In this document: positions 33,931-44,856 of the stretch, piece by piece
Layout: every line of letters starts with the position of its first letter
How positions within the stretch are numbered: the stretch's first letter is position 1
Assembly (NCBI GenBank): GCA_902806565.1
Contig: CADCXA010000066.1
Coordinates: 682,001-746,000 of the forward strand
Source of the DNA: Hypoxylon rubiginosum
Lineage: Eukaryota; Ascomycota; Sordariomycetes; Xylariales; Hypoxylaceae
Length of the DNA stretch: 64,000 nt
Direction of reading: 5' to 3'
Program-made: the position numbers and the translations under genes
Notes under the pieces: model-generated
Told to the model about the DNA's origin: nothing
The model's database searches: none
Seen by the model: only the letters and a program-made list of their open reading frames with translations

Positions 33931-35023
33931 GGCGATGACGATCCAACACTTATACAGGCAATACCTATTGAGGTCATCAAGGGGGAGGGGGTTTAGGCAA
34001 CGACCGAAATGTATAGGCAGAGAGGTCTGAGGCTCGCAGTTCGAAACTTTGCTAAGATGTCGGTACTGAGACTTTGCTCTAATGTGTGGCTCAGAGTGTA
34101 CTTTGATATGTGATGGGTTGGCTGGCGTCGGTAACGCTTCTCTCGACCGTACGAACAGTAGATAGTTTTATTAGGATTTTCCTTGTTCCCGACAATGGTT
34201 GCAAACTGATTCGAATTGGACCACGCAAGATGCTAGTTGTGTCTCGCAATATTTATCAGCACTGGCTTTCGCATCTTCGTGTGCTAGATGCGCCCTTCCG
34301 AAGAGCGCGAGGAAGCGAAAAGGGCCAGTAACTACTACCCCCAACACAAACTAGTCGTATGTTAGATGAGAACGTCAATATTATGCGCATGTCCATATAC
34401 AGCAATTCCGTCCTTTGCCCGATTAAAACCGTTCGATCGGATGGTTTACGCCCGACTCTCTCGGGCAGTTCCAACGATCACCAGCGGAGGATCGGATATA
34501 GTAATATCATAGCACTAACCCCGGCAGCACATTGCTGAATAATAGCGTCAACCCATGCGAATAACGAACAGTTCATTGGACTATGAGGGAGCTTTGGGGA
34601 GGGGATATATTGGGTTTCATCCTTTCAAGTGCCGTTTCGGCAACATTCAAGATAAGTTTGGCCAATGAAATTACCCCTGGCCGATTTTCTATTTAAATTC
34701 TTAACTTTTATTGGCTAGCATTAGTAAACAACACTTGAAAGGATGAATAGTGAGACTGACTACCTAGTACTATATGGCATTGTGATCGACTTTACCGCTG
34801 ACGCTGTACACAGGAGAGGGGTGTGACGTCGAGCGGCAGTGGTAGATAAATAGGGGGTTGTCCCCCCAAAGGGACGTCGGTAGAACAAACAGTCAACAAG
34901 CAACTCACGGAGCTACCTAGATCTCACGATCTCACAAGCAAATCTTAACTCTCAAGACCAAGTCGGTACTTCTTCATCAAAACCTTTCTTTATCGACTCA
35001 CGTTGGGGAAAAACAAGTTCGCG
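33931..35023. other. Intergenic spacer with a small inverted-repeat element
   Basis: Just over 1 kb between the SRA and SDR genes. Apart from the inverted repeat at 34616-34747 I see only promoter-like AT-rich DNA; the last 200 bases should be the SDR promoter and leader. Confidence 0.5.
34616..34747. repeat. 132-bp inverted-repeat element with 16-bp termini
   Basis: TTCATCCTTTCAAGTG at 34616-34631 is the exact reverse complement of the last 16 bases at 34732-34747. The interior holds a second weak pair (TTGGCCAATGA / ATTGGCTAG). It has no open frame and no clear target duplication. A short foldback or MITE remnant is possible; it could be chance with low probability. Confidence 0.5.
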
Positions 35024-35955
35024 ATGGCCAAGTACAACAAGCTCGCCGGCAAGCACTTCCTCGTCATCGGCGGCACCAAAGGCATCGGCCGGGGCGTCGT
35101 CGAGGGGGCCATCGAGGCCGGCGCGCGCGTGACCCTGGCGGGCTCATCAACCGCCAGCGTGTCCAAGGCGCTCGACGAGGTCCGGGCCGCGTACCCGTCG
35201 GCGCAGGTCGCGGGGTTCGCGTGCGACCTGTCGAAAGACACCGTAGAACAAGACCTAGACGCGTTATTCGCGCGGGCCAAGGAGGCGCAGGGGGAGGTCG
35301 ACCACGTGGTGCTGACGGCGGCGGACCCGCTGGCGGTGATGGGCGTGGACGAGATCAGCCTCGAGAGGGTGCGCAAGGTGGCGCACATGCGGATGGCGGT
35401 GCCGATGCTGCTGGGCAAGGCGGCGGCGCGCCACGTGCGGCGGAGCCACGAGTGCAGCCTCACGCTGTCGACGGGCGGCATCGCCGACAGCCCGGCGTCG
35501 GGATGGAGCGTCATCGCCTTCATGGCCGCCGGCCTGACGGGGCTCACGCGCAACCTCGCCCTCGACCTCAAGCCCCTGCGCGTCAACGCCGTCGAGCCCG
35601 GCTTCGTCGATACCCCGCTGTGGGAATCCATGTACGTAGCCAATTTTTTTCTTCTTTTTCTTTTTCTCCCTTCCCCAACCTAACCCCCCTCCAGCTTGCT
35701 AGGGGTAGTAGATATGATGCCCTGGACCCTCAAAACACCCCCCGGTTTAAAGGAAGAGTAATTACTAACTCGGCTTGTTGCAGTGGCTTCACCGCCGAGC
35801 AGAAAGCTGCCGTGTTCAACGAATGGAGCAAGAAGTTGCCCACTGGTCAGATAGGATTAGTCGAGGACGTGGCCGAGGCCTACATTTATCTGGCCAAGGA
35901 CAGCAATGCGACGGGGGAGATTGTAAAGACTCGGGGTGGCCACAATTTAATCTAG
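35024..35955 (+). CDS. Atypical short-chain dehydrogenase/reductase, 259 aa
   Basis: Exons 35024-35631 and 35784-35955; the 152-nt intron (GTACGT donor, ACTAACT branch, TTGCAG acceptor) joins WES and IGFTAEQK in phase. The Rossmann start GGTKGIGRG (residues 16-24) replaces the usual TGxxxGIG. At the active site, where classical SDRs have Ser plus YxxxK, the sequence is STGGIADSPASGWSVIAFMAAG: the catalytic Tyr and Lys are missing. The subclass with DLKPLRVNAVEPGFVDTP after that site is common in fungi and poorly characterised. The start ATG at 35024 gives MAKYNKLAGKH and excludes a longer non-ATG extension. Exon 1 is very GC-rich at third positions (65-70% overall), in contrast to flanking DNA. 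It may be inactive as a dehydrogenase or use a different mechanism. Confidence 0.88.
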
Positions 35956-36285
35956 ACCGTCTGCTGTATGTAGCCACTGTTAGGGTAGATATAGATGATA
36001 CTCCGAATGGGAACATTCGTCTAGGACATTTCCAAGCTTATGGCCCATATCTTTGCTGCTGCAACGCATTTGAGGTAAACAAGTAAGGAGAATACGAATG
36101 CTTTAAAAAGCACTACAAAAACGTTACATATATTCCTACCGCATTAGCAAAAGTAGAAGGAATATTTCCCCCTATATGCGACAGTCAATTGTGAAGATGG
36201 CGAGTTAAATATTAAATAATGTAGAGTCGTTATGTGAGGGTTAAGACTAGAAAGAAGGTAGAAAAACCGAGAAAAAGAAATTTGC
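35956..36285. other. Spacer between SDR and tRNA-Glu
   Basis: The first part is the SDR 3' UTR. From 36250 back to 36285 the minus-strand reading contains T-rich runs (TTTCTTTTT, GGTTTTTC) suited to RNA polymerase III termination of the tRNA. No further gene was seen. Confidence 0.5.
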
Positions 36286-36356
36286 TCCGGTACGGGGAAT
36301 CGAACCCCGAGCTCCTCGGTGAAAACGAGGTATGTTAGCCGTTACACTATACCGGA
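36286..36356 (-). tRNA. tRNA-Glu (anticodon UUC)
   Basis: The minus-strand sequence begins TCCGGTA and ends TACCGGA, giving a perfect 7-bp acceptor stem. The anticodon stem CCTCG/CGAGG encloses the loop TTTTCAC, so the anticodon is TTC, reading GAA and GAG. The T arm carries GGTTCGATTCC (B box). The gene is 71 nt with no intron. T-rich minus-strand termination signals follow immediately. Confidence 0.97.
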
Positions 36357-36811
36357 CTCTCGCAGCATGAGATCCCGCAGTACTAGACGCAGATGCACAT
36401 TGACTAATTTGCTAGTATTTATACCTATATCGATAAATAACCGAGGTGGTTCTATGTCATACCTTTGGCCTCCATCCACAAAGCATCACGGAATGCTCGC
36501 ATTAAATTTTAAGAATCCACGTAGTAGTATGTGCTCGTATGCGACTCTGTATTTGCCATTAAGCCCTTTATTAGTCGTGAAGCAGAATTACCTTAGCTTC
36601 AGTGAGTGATCAAAATGGTGCATCTCCAAGTGATGGTAGCGCAGACGTCATCCGAGACACCACAGCAACAAGCTGCGTCTGTCTATTTCAGAATTCTTTC
36701 TTTACTGAGATGCACAATTCACTTAATGTTGTATCTTGCCACTCAGCAAGAAGACTACTTTTTCAATCTTTTCATCACAGAGCAGTCGTTGGTGAAATAT
36801 CGAGACGAGCC
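36357..36811. other. Spacer and 5' leader of the Nudix gene
   Basis: Contains upstream promoter of the tRNA and the leader of the Nudix gene. The plus-strand frame 36602-36946 overlaps the Nudix first exon in another phase and is most likely non-coding leader. Confidence 0.5.
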
Positions 36812-37794
36812 ATGGCAACCTTCCAGCTCAAGTGTCCAGACATCCCGGTCAAACTGCCAGATGGGCTGTCAGAAGAGAAGCTATTGGCCTTCTCACCTTT
36901 CAATGTAAGGTTGCCTATGTACCTTTCTAGGTTATATTCCCCTTGAACCTGCCTAAATATGTTGATATTCATTGAATTCTCATTCTCTAAAAATACAAAC
37001 AGAACTGGCTCAAAACCCTCAACCACTCCCTCTCGTTGCAGCGGAGCAGCGCCGCGCACCCGTTCCACTCGGACCCGTACGCGCTGCGCTCCATCACGAT
37101 CCAGAGCTTTGACCTGTTCGGCGCCCAGCAGCAGCAGCGTCTCGGCTTCCTGAAGCTAGTCGCCGAAGTGTCCAACGGCGCCGGCGAGAAGCTGCCCGGC
37201 AGCGTGTTCCTGCGCGGGCCCAGCGTCGCCATGCTCGTCATGCTGATCCCGGACGACGTGGCGCCTTCGCCGGCTGGCCAACATCGAGAGGGAGAAGAAG
37301 ACCGCTACGTCGTACTGACGGTGCAGCCCCGAATCCCGGCCGCGAGCCTCGCGTTCGTCGAGCTGCCGGCGGGCATGGTGGACGACGACGGCTCGTTCGC
37401 CGGCGCCGCGGCCCGGGAGATCCGCGAGGAGCTCGGGCTCGAGATCCCGGCGGCGGAGCTGCGGTGTCTCAGCGACATGGCCGCGGAGGGGATGGTGGCG
37501 GATGACAAAAATGGAGGAAGCGGCGATGGTGATGACGAGGGCTTGCCGGCCGCCATGTATCCGTCGGCCGGCGGCTGCGACGAGCACATCCCGATCTACA
37601 TGCACGAGCGGCGGGTGCCGCGAGCCCAGCTGGCGGAGTGGACGGGCAAGCTGACGGGGCTGCGGGACGACGGGGAGAAGATCACGCTCAAGCTGGTCCG
37701 GATGAGGGACCTGTGGAGAGAGGGCGGACGCGATGCCAAGTGCCTTGCTGCGCTGGCATTGTGGGAGGGGTTGCGGCGAGAGGGCAAGCTGTGA
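36812..37794 (+). CDS. Nudix hydrolase, ADP/UDP-sugar pyrophosphatase-like, 294 aa
   Basis: Exons 36812-36904 and 37003-37794 join in phase (SPFN / NWLKTLNHSL). The Nudix box is at about residues 155-177: GMVDDDGSFAGAAAREIREELGL, containing the REIREE core (R169, E170, E173, E174) that coordinates the Mg2+ ions; the Glu of the first half of the box is replaced by Gly, as in NUDT14-type sugar nucleotide diphosphatases. The preceding EVSNG..VFLRGPSVAMLVML and ELPAG strand fit the family that splits ADP-ribose or UDP-glucose. The C-terminal GKLTGLRDDGEKITLKLV extends the standard domain, as in fungal members. Start is supported because exon 1 in this frame continues cleanly into exon 2; substrate is not certain. 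Confidence 0.88.
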
Positions 37795-38051
37795 GATGCG
37801 AGTTACGCAAAGTCATGAATTCTTAGGCCGGCTGATAATAATGAACATGCCACAGCCTTTGTTAAAATTTTCATTCATTAGACCTCCTATAAGGGGTATC
37901 TTTTGCTACGACTATCCTAGCTCTCTAGTTCTATGGGAAGGTCTATGAGAACGCTTCATCTATATAGGTAGGTTGCGATCGCATAATTCTCAACTAAATG
38001 GCATCGTGATATATCTTAGATAGCGTGGCGACCGAGAATGCAACAAGCGCA

Positions 38052-39720
38052 TCACCTGTATTTCTCGTACTTTGCGGTGTCCTTCAGCAGCGCCTCAACC
38101 TTCTCGATCGTAGTCGAGTCGTAAATATCCTCGGGTTTCTTGTCTCCGCGTAACACCTCCTTGTCGTGTCTGATGCCTTCTTCCTTGGTCATGCACACGA
38201 GATCGTGAAGTTTTACGTTCGATGACTTCTGCTCGTTGGAGCCCTCTCCGATTCTCACGAGAATAGAGCTAGCCGGCTTCCGCCACCGCACCAGTGTCAA
38301 CCGCGTTGTTAGTCCGGTTATGGCGCTACGGCCCTTGAAGATCTCCTCGGCAAGGAATGCCGTGTCTCCTGGCGTCATCGGTACTCTAAGACCCATGGTT
38401 ATACTCGCGTCGCCACTGGTCATGTGCCGTAAGATCCTCTCTTCTCCGCCCTGAACTGCAGCAAGTAGTCCTTCATACATCTTGTCCCGACCCTTTGCTG
38501 GTACATAGTCGTGCGGGTAGCCTCGACAGGAATTAATTTTCCGACTTAACAATAGGGAACTGGATGCATACCTGTGACGGACAGTATGATGTGGTTTGCT
38601 GCTGTGTACCCAAACACAGCAGGCATTGTGCCTAACACCGGTAGTATACGCACGCGGAAGTCCGGCAAGACGCCTAGATCGCCTACTTTGCCTTTCTGAA
38701 ACTCGTCCTCCGGTAGCGGCAGCAATTCAGCCTTGCCCTCTGCCGTCTTCTCTGTCGAGTATACAGTCGGGATTCCCTTGGTGATACCTAGCAGCTTTAA
38801 ACGGCGACGAGTAGATCTCGACAGCCCGTCGTCCGTGCTAGTCCCGATGTCGCCCACCATAATTCGGGTCGGATCGCTCTTGCATCCTGCGCCCATGGAT
38901 GATATAACCGGCAGCTTATGGTCGTGGCAGTATTTCAGCAACGCGACCTTGGTGTCGATGTTGTCAATCGCATCCACGACGTAATCTGGCTTCCGGCCAC
39001 CCTTCCACGGTGCTAAGAGTTCGTCCGCCGCTTGGTCCCAAAATTTCTCTTGTCGCAGATCGAAGTGAACCCACGGAGCTATGGCTAGCAGTCGTTTTTG
39101 GAGGCAGTGAACCTTCGGCGAGCCCACGTCCGCGAGTGTAGCTACCGCGTGCCGATTCAGAGAGCTGAGCGTGACTTGGTCGAAATCGATCAACCGGATC
39201 TTAGAGACGCCCGACCGTGCCAGTGCCGCCGTGCAATGTGATCCCACACCTCCGCAGCCAACGATAACCACGAAGGAGTTACGGAGCTTGTCGAGACCCT
39301 CGGGGGTGAGGAAGACACGGTTTCGGGCTAGCTGCTCGAGGATCAGCTCGTCATCGTAGTCGCCTGCTTGCGCACGCCGTGCGAGTAGTTCGTTCCGAAG
39401 ATCTTCTTTGTTTTCATTCGATGCGCCGCCGAAACTGTTCATCTACCTCGCTCTGGTCAGTAAAGTCTAACGCTATAGTCAGTAGGAAGGTAGAAGGGTA
39501 GCTAGATCTATGCCAATCGGTAAGGGTCACGCACCCTTCGCCATGCTTCGCCTTCGTCAAGGAGTGACGGTATCGAGTCTTTCAGTTGATGAATGCGCTC
39601 CTCTCGCCGCAGTCGCTGGAAGCCTAGGATAGCACCGGCGACCACAGCGCCAGACGCAATGGCCGTGGCAGCCAGATGAACCTTGGAGTTCGAAGAAGCT
39701 CTCTCGAGGAATGACGCCAT
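38052..39720 (-). CDS. TCD1: tRNA threonylcarbamoyladenosine dehydratase (TCD1/2 type), 508 aa
   Basis: Exons 39720-39535, 39442-38572 and 38521-38052 join to 1527 nt in phase. The enzyme converts t6A37 in ANN-reading tRNAs to cyclic t6A in an ATP-dependent step; in yeast Tcd1 and Tcd2 are attached to the mitochondrial outer membrane. The E1/ThiF-like core has the Rossmann/ATP motif VGCGGVGSHC (from residue 123), RLIDFDQVTLSSLNRH, DAIDNIDTK and VISSMGAGCKSDP. The first exon, lying apart from the main open frame, adds an N-terminal hydrophobic segment (LAATAIASGAVVAGAILGF), i.e. the membrane anchor. It belongs to the gene because the donor GTGCGT after WRR and the acceptor GAGGTAG join in phase zero to MNSFGGASNENK. 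This is a eukaryotic homologue of bacterial TcdA (CsdL). The final exon has no named domain. Confidence 0.92.
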
Positions 39721-40392
39721 ACTCTTCGTGTGCTACTGGCCTGTCGCAATAACCAAGAACCCTCTATTATATGGCAATATATAGAATATAGAAATATTAA
39801 AGATTCAGTGCCCAGGTCATAAAGCGCAGCAACATTACAAGCCAAGTATTAGCAGAGATCTAGCAAGTGTTGGTTAGGAGGTATGGATGTTCAAGGTATT
39901 CATAAAAAAAAATGTTTTTTTCTCCCTTTTTTTGTTGCAATTGAGAATAAGTGGGATGACGAAATTCCCCCCGCGTCTTGAATTAGATCTACAGGCCGCT
40001 AACCACAACCACAACTACAACTACAGAGGGGTTTCAGTACTATCACGGCTGCACGGTTGCACATCTAAGCTTTCCAAGGTGCCAAGGAAAGACCGAGACA
40101 AACTGACTGGGAACTGACTGGGAACAAGCTACCAGCTGCTGCAAGCCACGACTTCTTGGTAAGCTTAACACAACGGCAGCGTATTTGACTTTTATCGCTC
40201 AACATGAAACTTGATGAGTTGTGGAAACAACATGAAATTGAAGGTCTATTAGTCTAAATTTCACATCAATGATATATCAACGCCGTCACGTAGGCCGCCC
40301 CTAAAAGATCTTAGATGTTATACAGAAGATGACTGGCATACTTCGTTTGTTCTCGTCTCGTCTCGTCATATCCCCCAAGATACCATTATCGT
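39721..40392. other. Intergenic spacer between carbonic anhydrase 3' end and TCD start
   Basis: Contains the carbonic anhydrase 3' UTR and the TCD promoter (both minus strand). There is an AAAAAAAATG-TTTTTT block near 39903 and an ACAACC run near 40010; no coding frame. Confidence 0.5.
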
Positions 40393-41428
40393 CTATTCCA
40401 CCGAAGTGCCTCGCTTCTTCTGAAGTCGTTGCCGTCGACGTACTGCTGTCGTATTTGCCGGAGCCTCGACGGGGCTCTCCACTGGAGTCTCCGCTGAGAC
40501 TTGCGCTCCTGCCATGGCAATGGCAAGCAGGTTCGGTTCGCCAAGATTATTTTGAGGAAAGCGAGCATTGAATCCGATAACGTCACGCGCCGCCTGATAG
40601 GTAGCCTTAGACAGTAGAAGCTTCTCTGTTGCCACAGACCATTCTACATTCTCGGAGCACGGCGGCGTCGTGAGGGAACCGGTGTACCTCTGGAAGTTTC
40701 CACCCTTTAGCAGCGTCACCACTTCGGACATTATCAGGGGCTTGGTCGTCGTGCTGGTGCCAGGGGTTGCAATCTCGCCGACGGAAGAGAAGATTGTCTC
40801 GAGCAAATTGGACGGCACTGCTCGCGGCAGGATATGCAGTTCGAGAACCGAGACCACGTCTACGAGATCGATATAGACGCCAATCACTGCGATTTCCTCT
40901 GCCTCTGTGCTGAACACCATATGCATTTCCACTTCCGCACTTGTCAGCTTTCAGGATCTAAGCCGTCGAGCATGATTGGAACTTACTTGGCAAGCTGACG
41001 TTGTTGTCCACATGTTCGCTAGGATGGTGGAAGTGGAATTGTTCCAAGGTGTAGTTTTTACCCTCAAGGACGAACTGGCCTCCCACATCTTTCATGACCA
41101 CCTCCACATTCGTCCCCAGGTTTTCGAAGGGTGCGCCCTCTGGGACGTCGGGGATCGTCAGTTCGATATCGGATCCCGAGATCAGCTGAAATTGCCCTTC
41201 AACCATGTTGATTGGCGACTGGTTGCTACCTGTCGAGCACAGCCCATTATTGGCCGTGTCCAACTGAGTCCACAGGAGGGGACCATTTGTGCCCGTATAG
41301 CCGAAGGAAGAAATTTCGACCGCTTCTCCTTCTGCTCTTCGGTCGAGATGTGTGTGAGCACCGCAGAACGCTAACGCCGGCGTCACAGACGCGGCCAGGA
41401 GGAAGAGAAGAGAGAAGACGGAACGCAT
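40393..41428 (-). CDS. Secreted alpha-carbonic anhydrase, 326 aa
   Basis: Exons 41428-40987 and 40931-40393. The intron has donor GTAAGT, and only the acceptor GGAAG at 40932 keeps frame, giving SLPMEMHMVF, the sequence expected after the catalytic loop. Signal peptide: residues 1-20 (MRSVFSLLFLLAASVTPALA). The enzyme hydrates CO2 to bicarbonate. The zinc ligands are all present: H132 and H134 of FHFHHPSEH and H151 of EMHMVF; QSPINM (residues 70-75) and SLTTPPCSE near 240 are further family blocks. Fungal alpha-CAs are secreted or wall-associated, unlike the intracellular beta-CAs. A Gln/Arg-rich basic tail (RRRQRLQKKRG) ends the protein. The C-terminal region PVESPVEAPA is a proline-rich linker. 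Confidence 0.93.
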
Positions 41429-44400
41429 ATTGTCGAAACGCGGAAGCTAGAATCCAGAACAACTAGCAAATGAGTATCTTGAGAGAATCGAAAGGGGATA
41501 TGAAAGACAACAATGAGATCTTGATGCGAAAAGACTCGGGCTCCCAGGAGCACGGCGAGAATATATTATAAAGAAACGAAGTGAAGCAGAGACCAAAAGC
41601 TCCGGAATACTGCCTACCATCATGACAACACAGCCGGATTACGAGAGCCGCCATTATATATTCCTTTGGTCACAAGTCAGGGTGCAAAATAAGATTGCAA
41701 AGGTTTCCTTGGCCGAAACTCCAGCCTCGAAGGGGTAAGGAGAATTAGTATTGCTACCCGGTCAAGCGGTAAAGCAAGATAGTGCGCCTTAGGTACCGAA
41801 GCCGCAGTCCGCTATCTGGACTCGGGCGCTTTGGGGGCTTCTCCGTGGCGTTCAGGTACCCCTTCAAGTCAAAGTGGAAAATATCGTCAAGATCCTACAG
41901 GATGAGATTCGAGTCTCGTGTGCAATACCAACTTCAAGGACCGACCGACAACCTGAGCGATGACATGAATGTCCAAGCCGGCCGAGACACGGATGTTGAG
42001 TTGGGCAGTTTTACTACACCAACTCTCACACAAGACTGCCAAGTGAGGCTTCTCAACATCTCCAACCCTTGGGGGGAAGAAAGAGTAATAATGGTTGGTG
42101 CCCGTGCCTCTTGGCTGATGTTTCGGTCCCAAATGTCAACTTCCTCCAGGGTGAGGGCGCATTTGTATACGCACGTCTAAACGGGTTTCCCCGGAAGCAC
42201 ACCTAGTGCATAAGCGACAACCCGACGCATAGCCAGCGACAACCCCTGTGTGGCTCTACCAATGGCGAAAGCACCCATATCAAACGTAATAATATTGCCA
42301 TTAGAAAAAATTTGAGCTCACTGGAGTATACGCCATACACGTCCGTATGAGAAACAGTAAAGCTCGTTTGCAAACGCGCCTAACGAAAGGGTTATCAAAG
42401 CATTAATGCCTAGGATCCTACTAGTTGCCCGCTGGCTATGCAAAATAAAAGAATGGTTCAGCCCCCGGTTTGTCCACGTGGTGAGTCAGGTCCTCGGCGA
42501 ACATCGAGCACGTTCGTGTAGCCAAATCCCAAGGTCGAGCTGAATAGCATCGTACAGCCATCATCATTCAGTACCTGGGTAGGCAAATCAATATTTCTCC
42601 AGGTTTTCGGATTACTGTATTCTCACCATTTGAGGTGGTAAAAATCAATTCCAGTTAGTATCGCTACCAAAGAAAACATGAACGGCTACCGTGCCGCTTC
42701 CAGTAAACTCATCAGGCCATTCTACCCCTTTCGAAATGCTTGGTTTTCTTGGCTTGTTGAAGCTGCTTACCACAGAACACTAACAAGTGCGAATCGCGGA
42801 CAATCTCGGGAACAATACGTACGAAGGCCATAAAATAACTCCCAAAAAAAGCCCGACTACATCTATACTCAAGTAAGCAGATTATTTGATATTACTGACA
42901 GATGTCATGGGCTTTTGAGGTATGTTTATATCTACGAAAAAGGATGAACCAAAAAGAGATACAGGTCGGCCGAATTGTGCTACGGAGCCCCTAAGCCAAT
43001 GAGGGCGTCGGCTTTTCCCCAGAGAACGCTAAATGCGGTAGCGTCCTGCCCCGCTGAGTTCTAGGCCAAGTTCTAGGCTTCTGGGGCCGTCGGCCTTCAA
43101 CGTGGCGCCCCTTTTTTCGTCTCAAGTCGTTTGAGGTTCCTGGCGAATATTAAATGTGTCTGCCAGATCGGGAAGCTCTACGTACACCTCTCCAGTTCAT
43201 CTGATCTACTGGCCATCCACAATACCCGAGGTTACCAACGCCTTGGAGCCAATCGCGAAGCTAACCGGATTGGCGATCCAATAAGCATTGAGAACCCGTT
43301 CCCAAATATTGGCAATTTTGCTAGCGATGCTTAAGTAATTGTTCGCTTTGCTCAGGTCTATTGCTATGACATCGCGAGTCTACATTTCCTACTACTATCG
43401 TTTAGGGACGCGTGGTGGCTAGTTGTCATATGACCTTCGCCCCCTGCGTTGCCCCCGTTCCTTGGGGATGCAAACTTGAGACAAGTGGTATATTTTTATT
43501 TCAGTATGTGTTTTCTTCACCAATTCCCCCTGACTCCTTGCTGATGGTGTGGACATGAGTCTTCTACATAGCTCATGACCATCCAATTAAAACAAATATA
43601 GACCTATTCTTCATATTCGCTCCTCCGGCGCAGTACTGAGATAAGCGGATGATTTGAGATCTAGCACGTGGTGCGGCTCTCTGAAAGTTCAGCCTCCACT
43701 GTCGCAGTTTAACGACTGCTATATTTCTAGAACTGACATCACCCGTCACACGAGAAAGTGATGAAGGTATCACATGGCCAGGTACCAAATCTTGGATAAT
43801 GGTAAGCCACGCGATTTGCGTGGCTCAGCTAAGTGTTGTGGCTGCAGTAGCTTGGTGTACCGTGACACTCGCTGTCGCCTGGCGAGAGGAGTTTCAGCTC
43901 AGTTGGCCTTAAGGGCCGGGGAGAGCGGACCGTCACTAGAGTCATGTATGTCAGTAAAGGTCGCCGAGCTGAACAGAGTAGGGGCCCATTCTACGTCCCC
44001 CAACTCGCAACTCTCCGTCAGACAAAGATGACCTCTTTCCCCTCCAATTCCCATTAATAGAGTCCTTAGTGCCTGTTCGGAGACACAAGTTTTTAGCTTC
44101 TAATTTCCACATTCTTTGCCAAATCTCATGTCGTAATTCTTAGGCCCCGGTAAGCCGGAGAAACTTGAGAGTATGCCTATCAGCCACGCTTCCCCTTTAC
44201 ATAGAACCACCCGACAGCAAGGTTATACCGATATAGTTTTAGATTTCACTCTTAGGGCTGAAGCCACGGGGCCATATTTCACAGCTCTCGTTCTTGTTTT
44301 CCTTTTTTTTGGGCAACTTCTACGTGGCCACACTTCTTATTACTCACTAACCCAAGGCTACTTTTTAGTTCCATCACCGAATTGCGAACCTCTATACGAG

Positions 44401-44856
44401 CTTACTCGACACTTTTTCGGATATGTTCTTAATCGGACGAATTTCGCGCCACTTCCTTGCCCGAGGCAAGGCTTCTATAGCCCACCCAGGTAATTATAGA
44501 TGTCATATACGCTAAAATATGAAGAGCATTTGTAGCATGGGAAGTCGGCCAAGCTGGGTTGCCTCCATTCCGAACAGTGAAACACTTAGGGCCGGGCTCT
44601 AAGGGGGATATCGTAATCTTGATCATACTTTTGTGGTTGTAGCAGCCAAGCAGGCTAACATGATCAAAGGGGTACCTCCGCATGGATTAGGATACATTTT
44701 TGACTAAACCTCGGGTCGTTCGATTCCCCGCAAACCCAGTAGTGAAGTACCCCCAGCTGAACTATCCTGACGGCTACAGCAGCCGATGTGTCTTCGTCTA
44801 TCCCAACGCTTTACACATAGAAACAACATTGCTACGACCGAACACCTAACCTACGA
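41429..44856. other. Long gene-poor spacer
   Basis: This 3.4 kb has no gene I can support. Frame 41782-42180 (+) is 132 codons without recognisable features. A small perfect hairpin AGCCACGC-GATTT-GCGTGGCT occurs at 43805-43825. The left part carries the carbonic anhydrase promoter; the remainder may be decayed sequence. Confidence 0.5.

Noticed and set aside
35221..35955. Plus-strand frame of 244 codons inside the SDR gene
   Set aside because: Arg/Gly-rich shadow of the SDR exon in another phase; only the last part (exon 2) is real.
41782..42180. Whether this frame is a carbonic anhydrase upstream exon
   Set aside because: It lies on the opposite strand and upstream of a complete signal peptide.
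44700..44740. GTTCGATTCC (B-box-like) on the plus strand, possible tRNA
   Set aside because: No acceptor stem or anticodon arm can be formed around it, and the T stem does not pair.
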